Positions 22,147 through 33,705 of a stretch of DNA of 64,000 nucleotides are shown here, in pieces. The DNA is from Saccharum officinarum. Lineage: Eukaryota; Streptophyta; Magnoliopsida; Poales; Poaceae. A model generated the notes under the pieces. It was not told where the DNA came from and ran no database searches. It saw only the letters and a program-made list of their open reading frames with translations. Positions within the stretch are counted from its first letter, which is position 1. Each line of letters starts with the position of its first letter. Location of the stretch: positions 98,510,701 through 98,574,700 of the forward strand of contig CM036159.1 of NCBI GenBank assembly GCA_020631735.1, in the 5' to 3' direction. A program made the translations under genes and the position numbers.

Positions 22147-22828
22147 GTTGGCGCGCTAGGTAGGGGCGTTGCGTGCCAACATCATTTTCCCACCATTTTT
22201 CTGGATGGCTGACCTCAAACGTCCGCTCCCGTTGGCCACGATGATATGGTTTGGGAGTTTGGAGTTCATGTTGGTTGGCCACGGCTACGACATGGTCCTC
22301 CTCCTGCCTAGGCACCCGACCGACGGGGACCACGAGCTCTCCCAACCTGGGGGAGCCCTGCGCCGGTATCGTCGCTCTCGTCAGGCACGCGCTGCCAGGC
22401 GACGGCAAGCCCAGCGCAACCGTCATCATCGCCTTGCGGAGGGTGATGGTATTCCCTAATCCGGCGCCTCTCAGCCAGACACCGACACGGATTTCCTCAC
22501 TGAGGATCTGTGTAGGATGAGCTTGGCTGAGGATAAGATGCCGACAGGGAGTCCTATCGCTCTACCGCCCAGCGCGACGCCACCATCACCCAGTTCGACT
22601 ACACTGGCACGAGGAACGACGCCTTCGTCAATATTCCTGTTTGGACTAGACCCGGTTGTCCGGGCGTATGCTTCTTCTGTAAGCACCAGCATGAGTGCTT
22701 ATGAGGAACTCCTCGACACCATCTATGCTCCACCTCGACCTTGTTGCATCCACAGCTTTCGAGTACCTGGACTCCATGGAGACCCCAGATACGGAGCTTC
22801 GCGCAACTGCTTCTCGACATCACGACCC
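22147..22828 (+). mobile_element. Leader/gag region of the LTR element, truncated by assembly gap
   Basis: After the primer-binding site (22148-22167) the sequence continues for about 680 bases to the N run. Short frames from 22206 (starting MADLKRPL) and 22517 are broken and carry no domain I recognise; this is probably a decayed gag leader. After the gap the sequence is unrelated, so the rest of the element is either in the gap or deleted. Confidence 0.6.
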
Positions 22829-22928
22829 NNNNNNNNNNNNNNNNNNNNNNNNNNNNNNNNNNNNNNNNNNNNNNNNNNNNNNNNNNNNNNNNNNNNNNNN
22901 NNNNNNNNNNNNNNNNNNNNNNNNNNNN
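22829..22928. other. Assembly gap (100 N)
   Basis: Exactly 100 N, the conventional placeholder for a gap of unknown size. Reading frames that cross it are meaningless. Confidence 0.99.
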
Positions 22929-23010
22929 CCGTGATTTATAGACGAGTTATAATTAATTTTTTATTAGTATCCGAACACTCTTTCAATATCTATTGAAATA
23001 TATGATGTGA
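22929..23010. mobile_element. Tourist-like MITE remnant after the gap
   Basis: The segment with gagttataattaattttttattagtatccga, then gatgtgacaaccccc and accaaac, resembles the right half of the longer Tourist-like subfamily (compare 7343-7652). The left half lies in or before the gap. Confidence 0.5.
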
Positions 23011-23015
23011 CAACC

Positions 23016-24509
23016 CCCACCAAACACTCGAGGTCCACGTGGGCGTAGCGTGCTGACAGCTTTTGGCCAATGCATTTCGTCAGCAACTTGTGGGCGTGAC
23101 GAGCGCCACTGCCTCCAATCCATAGCCGGCCATCGGCCACTGCGCGCAGCATCCTCTGCGCCGCGACAGCCGGACAGTCGGACAGGGTACAGGTACCTGT
23201 TCGAACCAGGACGGTCGGCGCGTCGCCATGCCCACGACGAGAACGTGCCCGCCGCGTTGCTCAACCTCGTCGTGGCAAGCAGCGAGCCCGAGGTGGCGGA
23301 AGTAGTCATGGCCAGTGGCGCCAAAGAGACCGTGCGGGAGCTGGCCTAGTAGCCTACGATATCGGATTCATATCAGTGTGCCAGCCATTAATACCGATCG
23401 AATGCCAAAATGCTGGCGCTTCAGCGCGTGGTCGAGAGGCCCCCTCGTGCTCTTCATGCATGTGCATGCTGTGTCAACGGGACATTATTTGAACATACGT
23501 AGAATCTCACTGATTTTCAAAAAACAGATATGTGCGTGTGCACTTTTGCCACTACACTAAAATAGACGTAAAACTAGTACTCCCTCCGTGTGCACGAAAG
23601 AATGCAATTCTCACCACGGTAATGTCTGGCCGCAGCTAGCGTTAGAGTTGGCGCGCCAGCATGAATTAACGTATCGTTTATCTTATGTCTCTACAACCAG
23701 GCGCCCGATAGTGCTATCGTGCTGCTTGGAGGCAAGGCTCCGGCCCTATCAGCGTGATGATTGTTCCGCCTCTTCTTCTCCCTGCTATACGTATGTACGA
23801 GATGCCGTGCGGCCTGGCCTGCATGTCGAGCCGTCGAGGACGTCGATCGCTCAGGTACGGCATGAGTACGCCCACGGTGAGCAGGTTGTGGCGAGAAGCC
23901 GTACGTGCAGGCTCCGTGGTGTAGCAGAGGAGATGACGGGGCGGACAAGCTTACAGTACAAGAGATCACAACGTAGACGCCGTCAGCAGTGTTGTGAGGC
24001 CCACAAACTGTTTGACGAAACACATAAGCCAGAGAGCTTAGTCATCACGCCACATCACCATGATAAGTTCATGGAGGGTATAGACCTAAGTGATACCACA
24101 TTAAAGTTTATTATGAACCTAAAAATCCACTTTTAAAGTTGATGGACTTAAACATCTTTATAAGTTAATAGACCTCTGATGCATTTAACTCTTTTAGATT
24201 TTTCTCTTCTAGATATGTTTTCATTTTTCTAGAGCTAATCTAATTGTTTCAAGCTTCTAAAATATTTTCATGTGTTTCAAAATATTTTATTTGATGTCGT
24301 ATACCAAATTTTTCAGATTTTATAAGCTTAGAGACTTTTTTTTGTTTATTAAAGACGTTATATCAAGTATTTACCAGAAAAAATTTTTTATAATAAAAAG
24401 GCAAAGCAGCGTTTAAAACATTTAAAATTAGGGTAGAGAGGTAATCTGAATGGCCTCAGAGAGTTTATTTAGAGATAATGTCAGATTTTGATGTTCAAGA
24501 AGGAAATAA
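23016..24509. other. Intergenic, possible coding remnant at 23050-23349
   Basis: A plus-strand frame of 99 codons (23050-23349) ends with a segment (NVPAALLNLVVASSEPEVAE) that looks protein-like, resembling armadillo-type helical repeats. It has no identifiable partner exons, so it may be a gene fragment. A truncated Stowaway start (actccctccgtg) lies at 23579. The remainder to 24509 shows no recognisable genes. Confidence 0.4.
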
Positions 24510-25138
24510 GACAGATTTTTTTTTGAAAAGCATCACATGCATTAAGCTCTATGCAAAGGCAAATCACCAGATACAATATTCATTACATATGATGGAACTT
24601 CACTCATGTAAATACATGAGCCAGCATCTAAAACATAAGAACCTACCTTATTACAACTTCTAGTACACAATGAGACATTACAAAAGGAAAACTCTAATTG
24701 CATCATGTCTTTGAATATGGAACACCAAAGCCCCAATGCTACTTCGATCTATATTTGTTGACTTGAGGGCCGTTGCTAGAACCATGGCATGCATCTGTTT
24801 CTAGAATGATCTGTGACATACCTAACTGAGCTGCATGAATAATGCTCTTATAGGCCGCAATTGCCTCAGCATGTAGCGGCGATGAAGCATGCCGAATATT
24901 CCCAGCCCAGCTGCCAATATTTCTCCATTCATATTTCTCACCACAAAACCCCATCCTCCAGATCTTTTATTTAGGTCAAAAGAACCATCAGAGTTGATTT
25001 TATAAATGTTCTCTAGGGGAGGTGTCCATGAACCTTGAGCTACAGATTTACTCTCTTTTTAGTCACATGTAGCTTTTCGAATTGCATGAGGAAGAAAGAA
25101 ACAGATCCACAAATTTCAGTTGCTGTCGGCATCCTCCT

Positions 25139-25228
25139 ACCATCATTGGCCTTATTTCTTGCGGACCTACCATCATTGGCCTTATTTCTTGCGGACCTAC
25201 CATCATTGGCCTTATTTCTTGCGGACCA
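25139..25228. repeat. 30-bp minisatellite, 3 copies, inside the L1
   Basis: The unit ctaccatcattggccttatt plus tcttgcggac is repeated three times with no visible mismatch. In the minus-strand frame each copy adds ten residues, so the reading frame is kept. Confidence 0.92.
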
Positions 25229-26746
25229 CCATCTCCAAAGGAAAACAAACACTTTTAATTGCATATTATTCTATAGCATCCAGATCTTATTAATTATTCT
25301 AAACTGGATTGACAACTTACTAATTCAGATCTGATGTCTTCCATATCCAGAAGGCGCCATCACATTTTTGCAAATTTACATTTAAAGAAAATGTGCCCAC
25401 AGTCCTCGTCCAATCTTCTACAAATAGGACAGATAATATCCAATTTCACCTCACATCTGATAATATTCCTTCTGACAGGGAGGCTGTTACGTGCTAAACG
25501 CCATATAAACATTTTAACTTTATTAGGGACTTTGAGTTGCCAAATCTTAATCCATAGAAAACCCCTCACTCCTCTATTTGCACTTACATAACTAGAAACA
25601 TCCTGTCCTGTCTGAGCATATCTTCTCGCCACAGCAAGCTTATAAGCTGATTTGACTGAAAACAGCCCTTTTGCATCAAAATGCCAAGCAGGCCAATCCT
25701 CCATATGTTCAATAATAGGAATTCATAATATCTCATCAGCATCTTGTGGCCAAAATATATCACATATTAGTTGTTCATCCCATTCTCCTGTTGTTGGATC
25801 TATAAGCTCGCTAACTCTTGTCAACACACAGGACCTCCTAGGTGTTGCTGGTTTTCTTGTTGAGCCTTTGGTTATCCATGGGTCTTCCCATATCTTCATT
25901 TTCTCTCCATTCCCAATTCGCCATATAACTCCTTTCAAAAGATCAGCCCCTTTCAAAATGCTTCTCCAAGAATATGAAATCCCATCCCGAGGGACACAAT
26001 GGAGAATATCTAAATTTGAAAAATATCTTGCCTTTAGCAGTTGGCCACAAAGGGTGTTAGGGCTGGTAAGCAATCTCCATGCTTGCCTGCTGAGCATTGC
26101 TAGATTAAAAAGATGTAGATCACGAAAACCTAAACCATCATCCTTCTTGGATCTTGTTAATTTTTTCCAACTCAGCCAATGGATTTTGTTTGTTTTATCT
26201 TGCTAGCTCCACCAATATCTCGCATTAATCATATTGAGATCATCACAAAAACCTTTTGTAAGGTCAAAACATGACATAGCATAAGTGGGAATAGATTGTG
26301 CAACAGCCTTAATAAGGATTTCCTTACCAGCTTTTGATAGAAGTTTTTCCTGCCAACCTTGAATCCTGCTCCAAACCTTTTTTTTATGTATTCAAATACA
26401 GCTTTTTTTATTTTCCAATAGAGATTGGTAATCCTAAATAACGTTCACTCGTTGCTTCAGAATCAATAGAGATAAGATTTGATTCGGCTCCTAATTTCTT
26501 GACCTGTATTTGGGTTGAACATAATTGATGATTTTTCTCTGTTATTTTTTTTACCAGCAGCCTGTTCATACAAATCCAAAATATGTTTAAGTTCTTGTGC
26601 ATCATTCATCCTTGCTTTCATCAATACCAAGGAATCATCAGCAAAGAATAGATGGTTTACCCTTGGTGCACGTAGACAAATCTTAATGCCTTCAATCTTG
26701 CCCTTTTGCTCAGCTTTTTGCAACATTGCTGATAGGCCTTCTACAC

Positions 26747-26782
26747 ATAAAATAAATAAATAAATAAATAAATAAATAAATA
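26747..26782. repeat. (AAAT)n microsatellite within L1 reverse transcriptase
   Basis: About eight AAAT repeats follow the QGDPL codons on the minus strand, reading as FIYLFIYLFI where other L1 proteins have SPYLF. The tract has expanded from the short ancestral sequence of this motif. Confidence 0.85.
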
Positions 26783-26831
26783 GCGGATCACCCTGTCTTA
26801 AGCCTCTTTGACGAATAATCCGATGGGTATA

Positions 26832-28112
26832 TGTTGACGGTAGTTATTATCCATCACAAACCATCAACTTTATGCATAGAAATGGTCACCAATAGAAACT
26901 TAGGGGTTATTACTAACAATTTCCATGAGTTTTGGTGAATTATTATTTTCTCCAGGGATATTCTAGAGAGAATGGAAAGAGGATTAAATTGTCAAAAAGG
27001 CCACGAAACTTAGCTGCGACGAAATATGCACCAGAAGACACAAGAAGGCACGGGACCGAAGCGGAGGACCGACAGCTGTCAGGTGGGGCCGCCTGATCAT
27101 AAGTCAAGAGTAGTCCAGATATTAGGGTTTCTAGAGATTACATAGAGAGAACTCTAGTTCTTCAATTTCTTAGTATGGACTTTCTAGAGAGTTTGGAGTA
27201 GAGTTGGGCGATTTGCTCAGGATTTCGGATCTGTTCGTCTGGAGATTTGGTAATTTGCCTTTGTATCTCATTTATGACTTTATTCTATTTCAATATTATG
27301 TTTCTCTTTATTATGTTCTTAGTTTGCTCTAGTTATGTATTGGATACAATATTATTTGATGATTTTGCATTTGCATATGTTCGTAGAGTACTTAATTCAG
27401 TTCGTGCGAGAGTTAAGTAGTTTTGATTATGTAAGCGTGGTGCTTAGATATGAAATTCCCCTGTGAATACCCGCTATGTGCCGGGCGGTGGTAGATCGCG
27501 TAGGTGACAGCTACATTGAGTCCTTTACAGTTCATCCCCCGTATATAGATTAATTGGTAGAGCCCGGTCTCGAAGGAGATGAAGACTATGTTTCAGACTC
27601 TCCCTAATTGATGTTCCTTATAATTTTGCCTTGATTCAGTTTTACTATTAGATGAAGATATATATTCTAGAGTGAGCAACAAGACTTAATATTTAGGAAT
27701 AACTTAGAAATTCTTACTCTGACCGAATCTCTAGATTAGTCATACTACTTTTAATGAGTCTCTACTTTCTATCTCTTGGATCCATTATCATATTGAACTT
27801 ATTTATCATTTATTTATCTTTTACTTGACTTACCCCTGCTAAAGTATAAGAGTGGTTTGTTTATCATAGGTCTACACATTTATTTAGTCATATAAACATT
27901 TGCCTCACGATCTTTTCTTTGAGATTAAAATAAATAAACGATACTCGAAATACTTTTGGTAGAATGCTACAATAGGTGATTTATCTGTGCGCTTGCGGAT
28001 ACTTATGTTTTAATATTATTTAGAGTTTTCAAGTGTAGTTACAATTATCAGCATTTTGAGCATCATGCTAGGGATGACAACTTAGTGCATAGTAATATAA
28101 GAAATGTCAACA
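26832..28112 (+). mobile_element. Solo LTR inserted in the L1
   Basis: The 1281-bp segment starts TGTTGACGG and ends ATGTCAACA. Its 5-bp flanks, read on the minus strand, are tataa and tatac (one mismatch). Removing it rejoins the L1 reverse transcriptase (KLNGGY before, THRIIRQRG after). It has no coding capacity and no second LTR, so a solo LTR left by LTR-LTR recombination is likely. Superfamily not determined; orientation by inferred promoter direction only. Confidence 0.75.
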
Positions 28113-30004
28113 TTATACCCTCCATTAAGTTTGATTTTGTAAGTAACAGTGGTAACCCAATTCATAATAAGCTGAACCCATCTTATATTAAAGCCCATCC
28201 GAATCAAAATATTTTCTAAGAAAACCTATTCCACCCTGTCATACGCCTTGCTCATATCTAATTTGATTGCAGCCAGCCCCTCCTTACCTTTCTTTTTACC
28301 ATTTAAATATTGTGTTAACTCATGACAAAAGGTCATTATCCGTAATTAATCTTCTAGGAACAAACGCACTCTGAGAGAGAAATTATATCAGGCAAGATAT
28401 ATTTTGATCTGTTTGCAAGAACCTTAGAGATGAGCTTATATAACATATTGCAGAGACTGATTGGCCGAAAATCTTTTAGCACTTGCGGCGAGCTTATTTT
28501 AGGAATCAACACAATAGTAGTATCATTCCATCCTACATGCATTGGCCCCCCATTAAGAACATCAAGATCTTCAGTTTTAACATGATCCCCCATTAAAGGC
28601 TAGAATTTCTTATAAAAAATAGATGGCATACCATCAGCACCTGGAGCTTTCAAGTCGCCTACACTTTCAAGAGCATTCCATATTTCCTCCCCTGTAAATG
28701 GCTTGATTAAAAGCCTCATTCATTTCCTGTGTTACTCTGGGATCAACACAGTTCAGCACTTCGTCGAAATGTGTACCTGCACATGACGTGAAAAGTTGTT
28801 GATATTGGTTAGCAATAAAAATTTCAGCTGGTCTCCCTCCACTACACGTCCATTGTCATCCTTCAATCTCCTGATCCAATTTTTTAATCTCCTTTTTGAG
28901 GCGAAGGCATGAAAGAAAGCAGTATTTCGGTCACCCTTTGTCAACCACGTGTTATGAGCCCGTTGCTTCCAGTAAGTATTATGTTGGTCTAGTAAGCGTT
29001 CAAGCTTGTAGCGCAAAAAAATGTCCCCGGTTTACTGATTCTTGTGAAATATTCATCCTCCTACATCTCTCCATATCACTTCTGGCTTTTTTTATTCTCT
29101 TCTCTAACTCTCCAAGAATGTTTCTGTCCCATTCCCAAAGCTCTCCCAACACTTTCCTCTGTATCTCCATCATACTTTTACATCCTTCTTCCATTGCTTT
29201 TCCCCAAGATTCCATCACCCGTGCATGGCATTCCTCTTCCTCAAGCCATTTTGCCTCAAACTTCAGATTTATTGATTGCACATGTCTCAAGCACTCACAC
29301 TCCCTACTCCCCACATCAATGATAATAGGCCTATGGTCTGAGTGCCTAGGATCCCCATTAGCAACCCTCACATTAGAAAATATACACCTCCAGGTGCTAT
29401 TCGCAAAAGCACGATCAAGTCTCTCTTTTGTAAAGCTAGCAGCCACATGATGGTTATTATGCCAAGTGAATGGATCCCCCACAAACCCCAAATCATAGAG
29501 ATCACAATCTTCCAACACTAATCTGAACTTATGCATATTTGATTCCACCTTCGGCTGCCCGCCCTCTTTTTCAAAGCCAAATAATATCTCATTGAAATCG
29601 CCACTGCAAAGCCATGGCATTTCGAACTGTTCCTTCAAATTGCGCAACATCCCCCATGTATTATCCTTCTCTTCATTTTTTGATTCACCATAAATGCATG
29701 TGAATCTCCATTCAAGTCCATCCTCCTCTTTTATAACACTATCAATGTGGTATTTAGAAAAACTTTTAAGTGTAATGTCAACTTCTCTCTTCCAAAACAA
29801 AGCCAAACCCCCATTAGTACCTTCACTGTCAACTGTCACTAGATTAGGCAACTGCAACTTCCACCTCAACCAATCCATCCATTTCCCATCATGTTTAGTT
29901 TCTGATAGGAAAAGAATGTCAGGGGGTCTCATGCTTTTGGACATCTAGAAGCTCACGAATTGCCGGGCCATTCCCCAATCCCCAGCAATTCCAAGTTATT
30001 AGCC

Positions 30005-31257
30005 TCATTTTTTCACGCGAGGCTGCTCCAGCAGCCCCGCGTTGTCATTCTTAGTCTTCTTTGAATACTCAAATGCTCTATTCTCACTCCTCCAGTCCTG
30101 AGTAGAGATTTTTTCCTTAGACGCCGGTACTAGGGCCATCGAAAAACCATCAAGAATTTCCATGGTGGTTTCTTCCTGTCTTGCAATATTATTCATCGTA
30201 CTCTCATCAGACTTTCGTTTTTTTTTGTGTGACCAGATAGCTTTTTGTCATCTCCTAGAAAATCATACACAATTAAATCATTCGAAGGCCTGCTAGGATC
30301 CTTGGGAATCAGATTTCTAGTTGGTGAATAAGCTTCAGTATCATCCTCATCTTCTCCATTTTCTTTCCCATCACCTCTGTCATCACCATCACTTCTTTTT
30401 TAGAAGACTTTCTCGAATCTGAACTCCCCCAAGTACCTGAAGAATTATTCCTTTTAGAAGAACTACCTCCCTGAGAATACCATTCATTATGATTTTTGAA
30501 TCTTCTTTCTTCCGGTGCACGTAATTTTTCACTATATGGCAAGCATCCTTTCTCATCTCGAGTAGCTGGCGTGGGACACACAATCTCTGAGTGGCCAATA
30601 ATGCCACATGAGAAACAGAAGAAAGGAAGTCTCTCATATACCACATCATACCATTCCTTCCTTTGTCTCCTAGATGAAAAATATAGAAACACAACGTGGC
30701 AAAGGATCTTTTAAAGAGATCAGTACCCTTGCTCTTAAATCCTTCCCTACTGCCCTTTTCTGACCATCCACATCAATTTTCAACACTTTTTTTTTCTAAT
30801 TTTTCCTGCAAGCTCCAAACCCCATCTTTCATCCCGAAATGCCAAAGGTAAGTTCAGGATGTTAACCAAAATGGCTAATTCATCAAAAGCAACCTCACTT
30901 GGGCGTAAATCATAATTAAACTCTTTTAGAATTACGATCTGTCTCCCCACAACTTGTCGCCCAATATACCATGGAGAGCCATCAAGGATTCTTTTTTTTA
31001 TCCATTTCAGATTCAAACTCAGCAATGAAAAGATTATCCCCCACCATTCTCGCCATTAATCCCTTTGGATTACCCCATGCTGGTCGCATAGCAGCCATAA
31101 TAGTTTGCAATTGTAAAGAATTAGGCGCAAGAACCTTACCAATTACTGCATGATTTACTACAGCTAAATCTGACTCATCAGCATCTTCCAAGACCAAAAC
31201 TTCTTTACAGTGACGTTGTATTCCCTCTTGCTGTTCCAAGAGCATATGGAGAGCCAT
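30005..31257 (-). pseudogene. L1 ORF1, zinc-knuckle RNA-binding protein (frameshifted)
   Basis: ATG at 31257-31255 opens a frame through a DUF4283-like region (ADESDLAVVNHAVIGKVLA, GLMARMVGDNLFIAEFE), which shifts at the A/T homopolymer near 30995 and again near 30788. A CCHC knuckle follows (CFSCGIIGHSEIVC near 30590-30635), then a low-complexity tail. The last frame stops at 30005-30007, where TGA overlaps the ORF2 ATG as ATGA. The product would coat element RNA. Homopolymer shifts make this copy non-functional. Confidence 0.8.
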
Positions 31258-31268
31258 CTCCTACCTCC

Positions 31269-31571
31269 ACTGGCGGAGCGGGGGGGGGGGGGGGCACAAC
31301 ATAAGTGCAAACTTTTTTATGTAATAGATAATTTAATGATCTATATTAGAATGATATAATAAAAGCTTTGTTATATATTTTTTGATGACTTCTGGACAAT
31401 AAAATCACACAAATTTATATTTTATCTTTGGATGAGCCCATCCACAGTATAAAAATCCAAACAAATAAGCTACACTCAGTTATTTTATGGTTGAAACTCT
31501 TTGGACCGGCCCCCCTGTCCATAATTTCTTTGGACCGGCCCCCCTGTCCATAATTTCTGGCTCCGCCACTC
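31269..31571. mobile_element. Foldback MITE-like element with ggcggagc ends
   Basis: Left CACTGGCGGAGCGGGG and right CTGGCTCCGCCACTCC are inverted repeats similar to the hAT element ends at 35326 and 40895 (ggcggaac). It contains a run of about 15 G at 31280 and two tandem copies of a 31-bp unit (ttggaccggcccccctgtcc plus ataatttc) at 31500-31562. No TSD is clear. Confidence 0.55.
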
Positions 31572-31677
31572 CAGAACTGCACTTTGCCCCTTTCCTTCCA
31601 TCTGCGCCATTGGCCTCCACCACCTGGACACAGGGATTTGACCAAGGATGGGCAGCGATGCTAAAGATCACCCCTTA

Positions 31678-31951
31678 GGCCGTGTTTAGATCGGCTGAAT
31701 TGGGAGGCGCTGATTTTGCATAGTACAAGATTCTGCACTGTAGCATTTCGTTTGTATTTGTAAAATTTTATCCAAACATTGATTAATTATGCTCAAAATG
31801 TTCGTCTCGTAAAGTACAACAAAACTGTGTAATTAGTTTTTTATTTCATCTATATTTAGTACTCCATGCATGTGCCAGCATTTTGATGTGACGGGAAATC
31901 TTCTTTTTGCATAGTGAAATTTAGGGTGAAATTTGGTATCTAAACAGGCCC
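31678..31951. mobile_element. Tourist-like MITE with TTA duplication
   Basis: Ends GGCCGTGTTTAGATC and TATCTAAACAGGCCC, flanked by TTA (31675-31677, 31952-31954). The interior matches the 8821-9094 copy (tttcgtttgtatttg, ttcgtctcgtaaagtac, cattttgatgtgacggg). Confidence 0.85.
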
Positions 31952-32644
31952 TTAGTCATCCCGAATCAGATCCTGGTCTGATGGAGAAAACCAAGAAAAA
32001 GAAAGGAAAACTTACTACGGATGCAGCGCACTCCCTTGGAAGCCTGCACAGCTCCCTCCGATCTCCGGGCTCCAATCTCGAGCCTTTCACCTGTGTGCCA
32101 TTATAAAAGATGGTCGCGACCTACGTGCCACTAAAAAATTCGAACGCACCCGAGTGCTATAACACTAAACTTTCTTGTCTTCCACGTCATTCCGCCCATT
32201 TTTACATCTGACGGTGTCAAATTGCTGCATGAAAAGTTTAAACTGACCCTAGGTTTGAACACTACGCAAAAAAGAAAAAAATAATAAAACAAAAAACAAA
32301 CACACGTACGGACGCGTTAGTGGCCAGGCACGCTTGCTAGGTGGGGCCTCTGGTGCCGGCCGGCGTTGAGCGTCCCCAGCACGGTGGCGGGCTGGGAGGG
32401 GTTGCGGATGCAGCCACACCTGCCCGAGGAGGTCGCCAGCGTTGGTGCCGGCGGAGTCGAGAAGTGCGCAGTGGCCACGAGCACCAGCAGGAGCTCCCGG
32501 AGGCACAAGGACGCGGAGCGTAGCAGCAGGCTCGTGGCCGCGCCGCACAACAGTAGGTCTTCGAACACGGCCGCATGGGTGAGCTCCGGTCCGGACGCGC
32601 CCCGGCCACCGCGAACGGCATGCGTGAGCTCGGACCGCCGCGAC

Positions 32645-32812
32645 AACCATGCCGTGGTATGACCGAACGGCCACGCCGTGGGCATTGGCGCGCGCGAGCC
32701 CCGTGAGGAGCGACGCCCAGGTGACGACGTCCCGGTGCGGCATTTCGTCGAACAGGGCCCGCGCGGCGGCGCCAGCGGGAGGCAGCTTGGCGTAGGCGTC
32801 AACGAGTGGGTG
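32645..32812 (-). pseudogene. PPR-protein fragment captured in the Pack-MULE
   Basis: About 56 codons read HPLVDAYAKLPPAGAAARAL, then FDEMPHRDVVTWASLLTG and SYHGMV. This is the typical plant pentatricopeptide pattern (LVDAYAKCG..., ALFDEMP.RDVVTW..LI) of organelle RNA-processing proteins. The frame on either side loses similarity, so only about two PPR units are present. The open frame continues 32249-32980 but the rest appears to be other captured DNA. Not expected to be a functional PPR protein. Confidence 0.75.
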
Positions 32813-32957
32813 AGCGAGCTCCGCCGCAGCCACCGCAGGCGCAGCATGACTGGCGCATCTGGGCGCGGTCGTGCACGGGGCTTCGGCGTGGCCAGGTGTG
32901 GGCCAACGCGGCGAGACGAGCGGGCCCGGCAGCCCCCCGGCGAGGCATGGGCGTGAC

Positions 32958-33369
32958 CTAGCCGCTGGCGAACGCGCCAAGGGAGGCGCAGGTGCCGGAG
33001 CCTGCTGCTAGCAGGAGCCACGGGGCGCTGCTGCGTGCACGGAGCGAGCTCACGGCGGCGACCAAGGCGAGGAGCACCACCCATAGCGCGATGCGGAACG
33101 CCATGGGGTGGCCGATGCACTCCGTCATCGGCCTGCTCTCCGTGATGCAGCAGGAGGCCGTCGCGATGCGCCCGGAGCAGACGCTGCCGGCCGCCCCTGG
33201 CAACGCACGGGCGCGGAGGTGTCGGTCCGGTCACCCTCGGCTGCTGGCGGGGCGAACCAGGCCAGCCCCGGCCGCCGCCGCCGTGGGCATGAGCAGGCAG
33301 TCCAAGCCAGCCGTTGCCGCTGCCCGGGCCGTGGGCCCCACGCGGTCTGGCTGGTGGTGGTAGCCGCAA
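32958..33369 (-). other. Second captured GC-rich fragment in the Pack-MULE, unidentified
   Basis: GC-rich DNA with open frames on both strands. One minus-strand frame (32958-33203) holds a hydrophobic stretch (RIALWVVLLALVAAVSSLRA) that could be a membrane segment from a captured exon. The parent gene is not recognised, and the longest overlapping frames may be compositional. Confidence 0.4.
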
Positions 33370-33705
33370 GCCGCACGTTCCCCTCTCTGTTTCCAGCTTG
33401 GCGTGGCAAGCCCAGGCCTCAGCTCGCGCTACTCTTCTTGAGGAGGAAGAAGGTGTTGGAGTCGTCAGAGAAAGAGGTAGACGATGAGGTTAGGAGAGAA
33501 GGGCATTTTAGACGTTTTCGCTGGCCGGACTCACGTGTCAGGACTGACGAATGGTAAAACCGACGGAGGGTGAACGGAATGGCTTGGAAAGAAAAAAGAA
33601 AAAATAAAGTATCATGATATATACAGGTGTGTTCAAACTTTTTAGCGTTACGTAGGCCGTGAAAATCTTTTATAATGGCACTTAAGTAAAAGGCTCTCCA
33701 ATCTC

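Larger units (their letters stand above)
24739..30008 (-). pseudogene. L1 ORF2: endonuclease, reverse transcriptase, zf-RVT, RNase H (inactive)
   Basis: ATG at 30008-30006 starts a frame with TWNCWGLGNG, continuing after a frameshift in a run of C near 29929 into the endonuclease (LFLSETK, CSGDFNEI, HSDHRPIIID; 29000-29944). Reverse transcriptase follows: [10 protein letters not shown] at 28354-28593, KLDMSKAYDRVE near 28230-28270 with Trp changed to stop just after, RGLRQGDPL near 26800 and the catalytic LFFADDSLVLM near 26645. zf-RVT (MFIWRLARNSLPVRRN, 25360-25704) and an RNase H segment (HAEAIAAYKSIIHAAQ, 24739-24954) complete it. Nuclear target-primed retrotransposition would be its role. 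Stops, frameshifts, a microsatellite expansion after RQGDPL and an LTR insertion make it non-functional. Confidence 0.85.
24510..31257 (-). mobile_element. L1-clade LINE, decayed, with a nested solo LTR
   Basis: On the minus strand the order is ORF1 (nucleic-acid binding), endonuclease, reverse transcriptase, zf-RVT and RNase H-like domain, ending at a run of 9 T at about 24516-24524 (poly(A) in element sense). This is the plant L1 architecture. A 1.28-kb LTR lies inside the reverse transcriptase. Limits are approximate: the 5' UTR probably extends beyond 31257 and no target-site duplication was found. Confidence 0.85.
32080..33696. mobile_element. Pack-MULE with captured gene fragments
   Basis: Long inverted repeats of about 70 bp bound the element (left GAGCCTTTCACCTGTGTGCC, right inverted GAGCCTTTTACTTAAGTGCC; both share attataaaagat and cctacgt). 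A perfect 9-bp direct repeat, tccaatctc, lies at 32071-32079 and 33697-33705. These are Mutator-like hallmarks. Between the ends the DNA is GC-rich and exon-like with no transposase, so it is a gene-fragment carrier, non-autonomous. Confidence 0.9.

Noticed and set aside
22517..22996. 159-codon frame crossing the N run
   Set aside because: Translation through 100 N is meaningless.
23588..24136. 182-codon plus-strand frame
   Set aside because: No domain recognised; a minus-strand frame of similar quality overlaps it and a truncated Stowaway end lies at its start.
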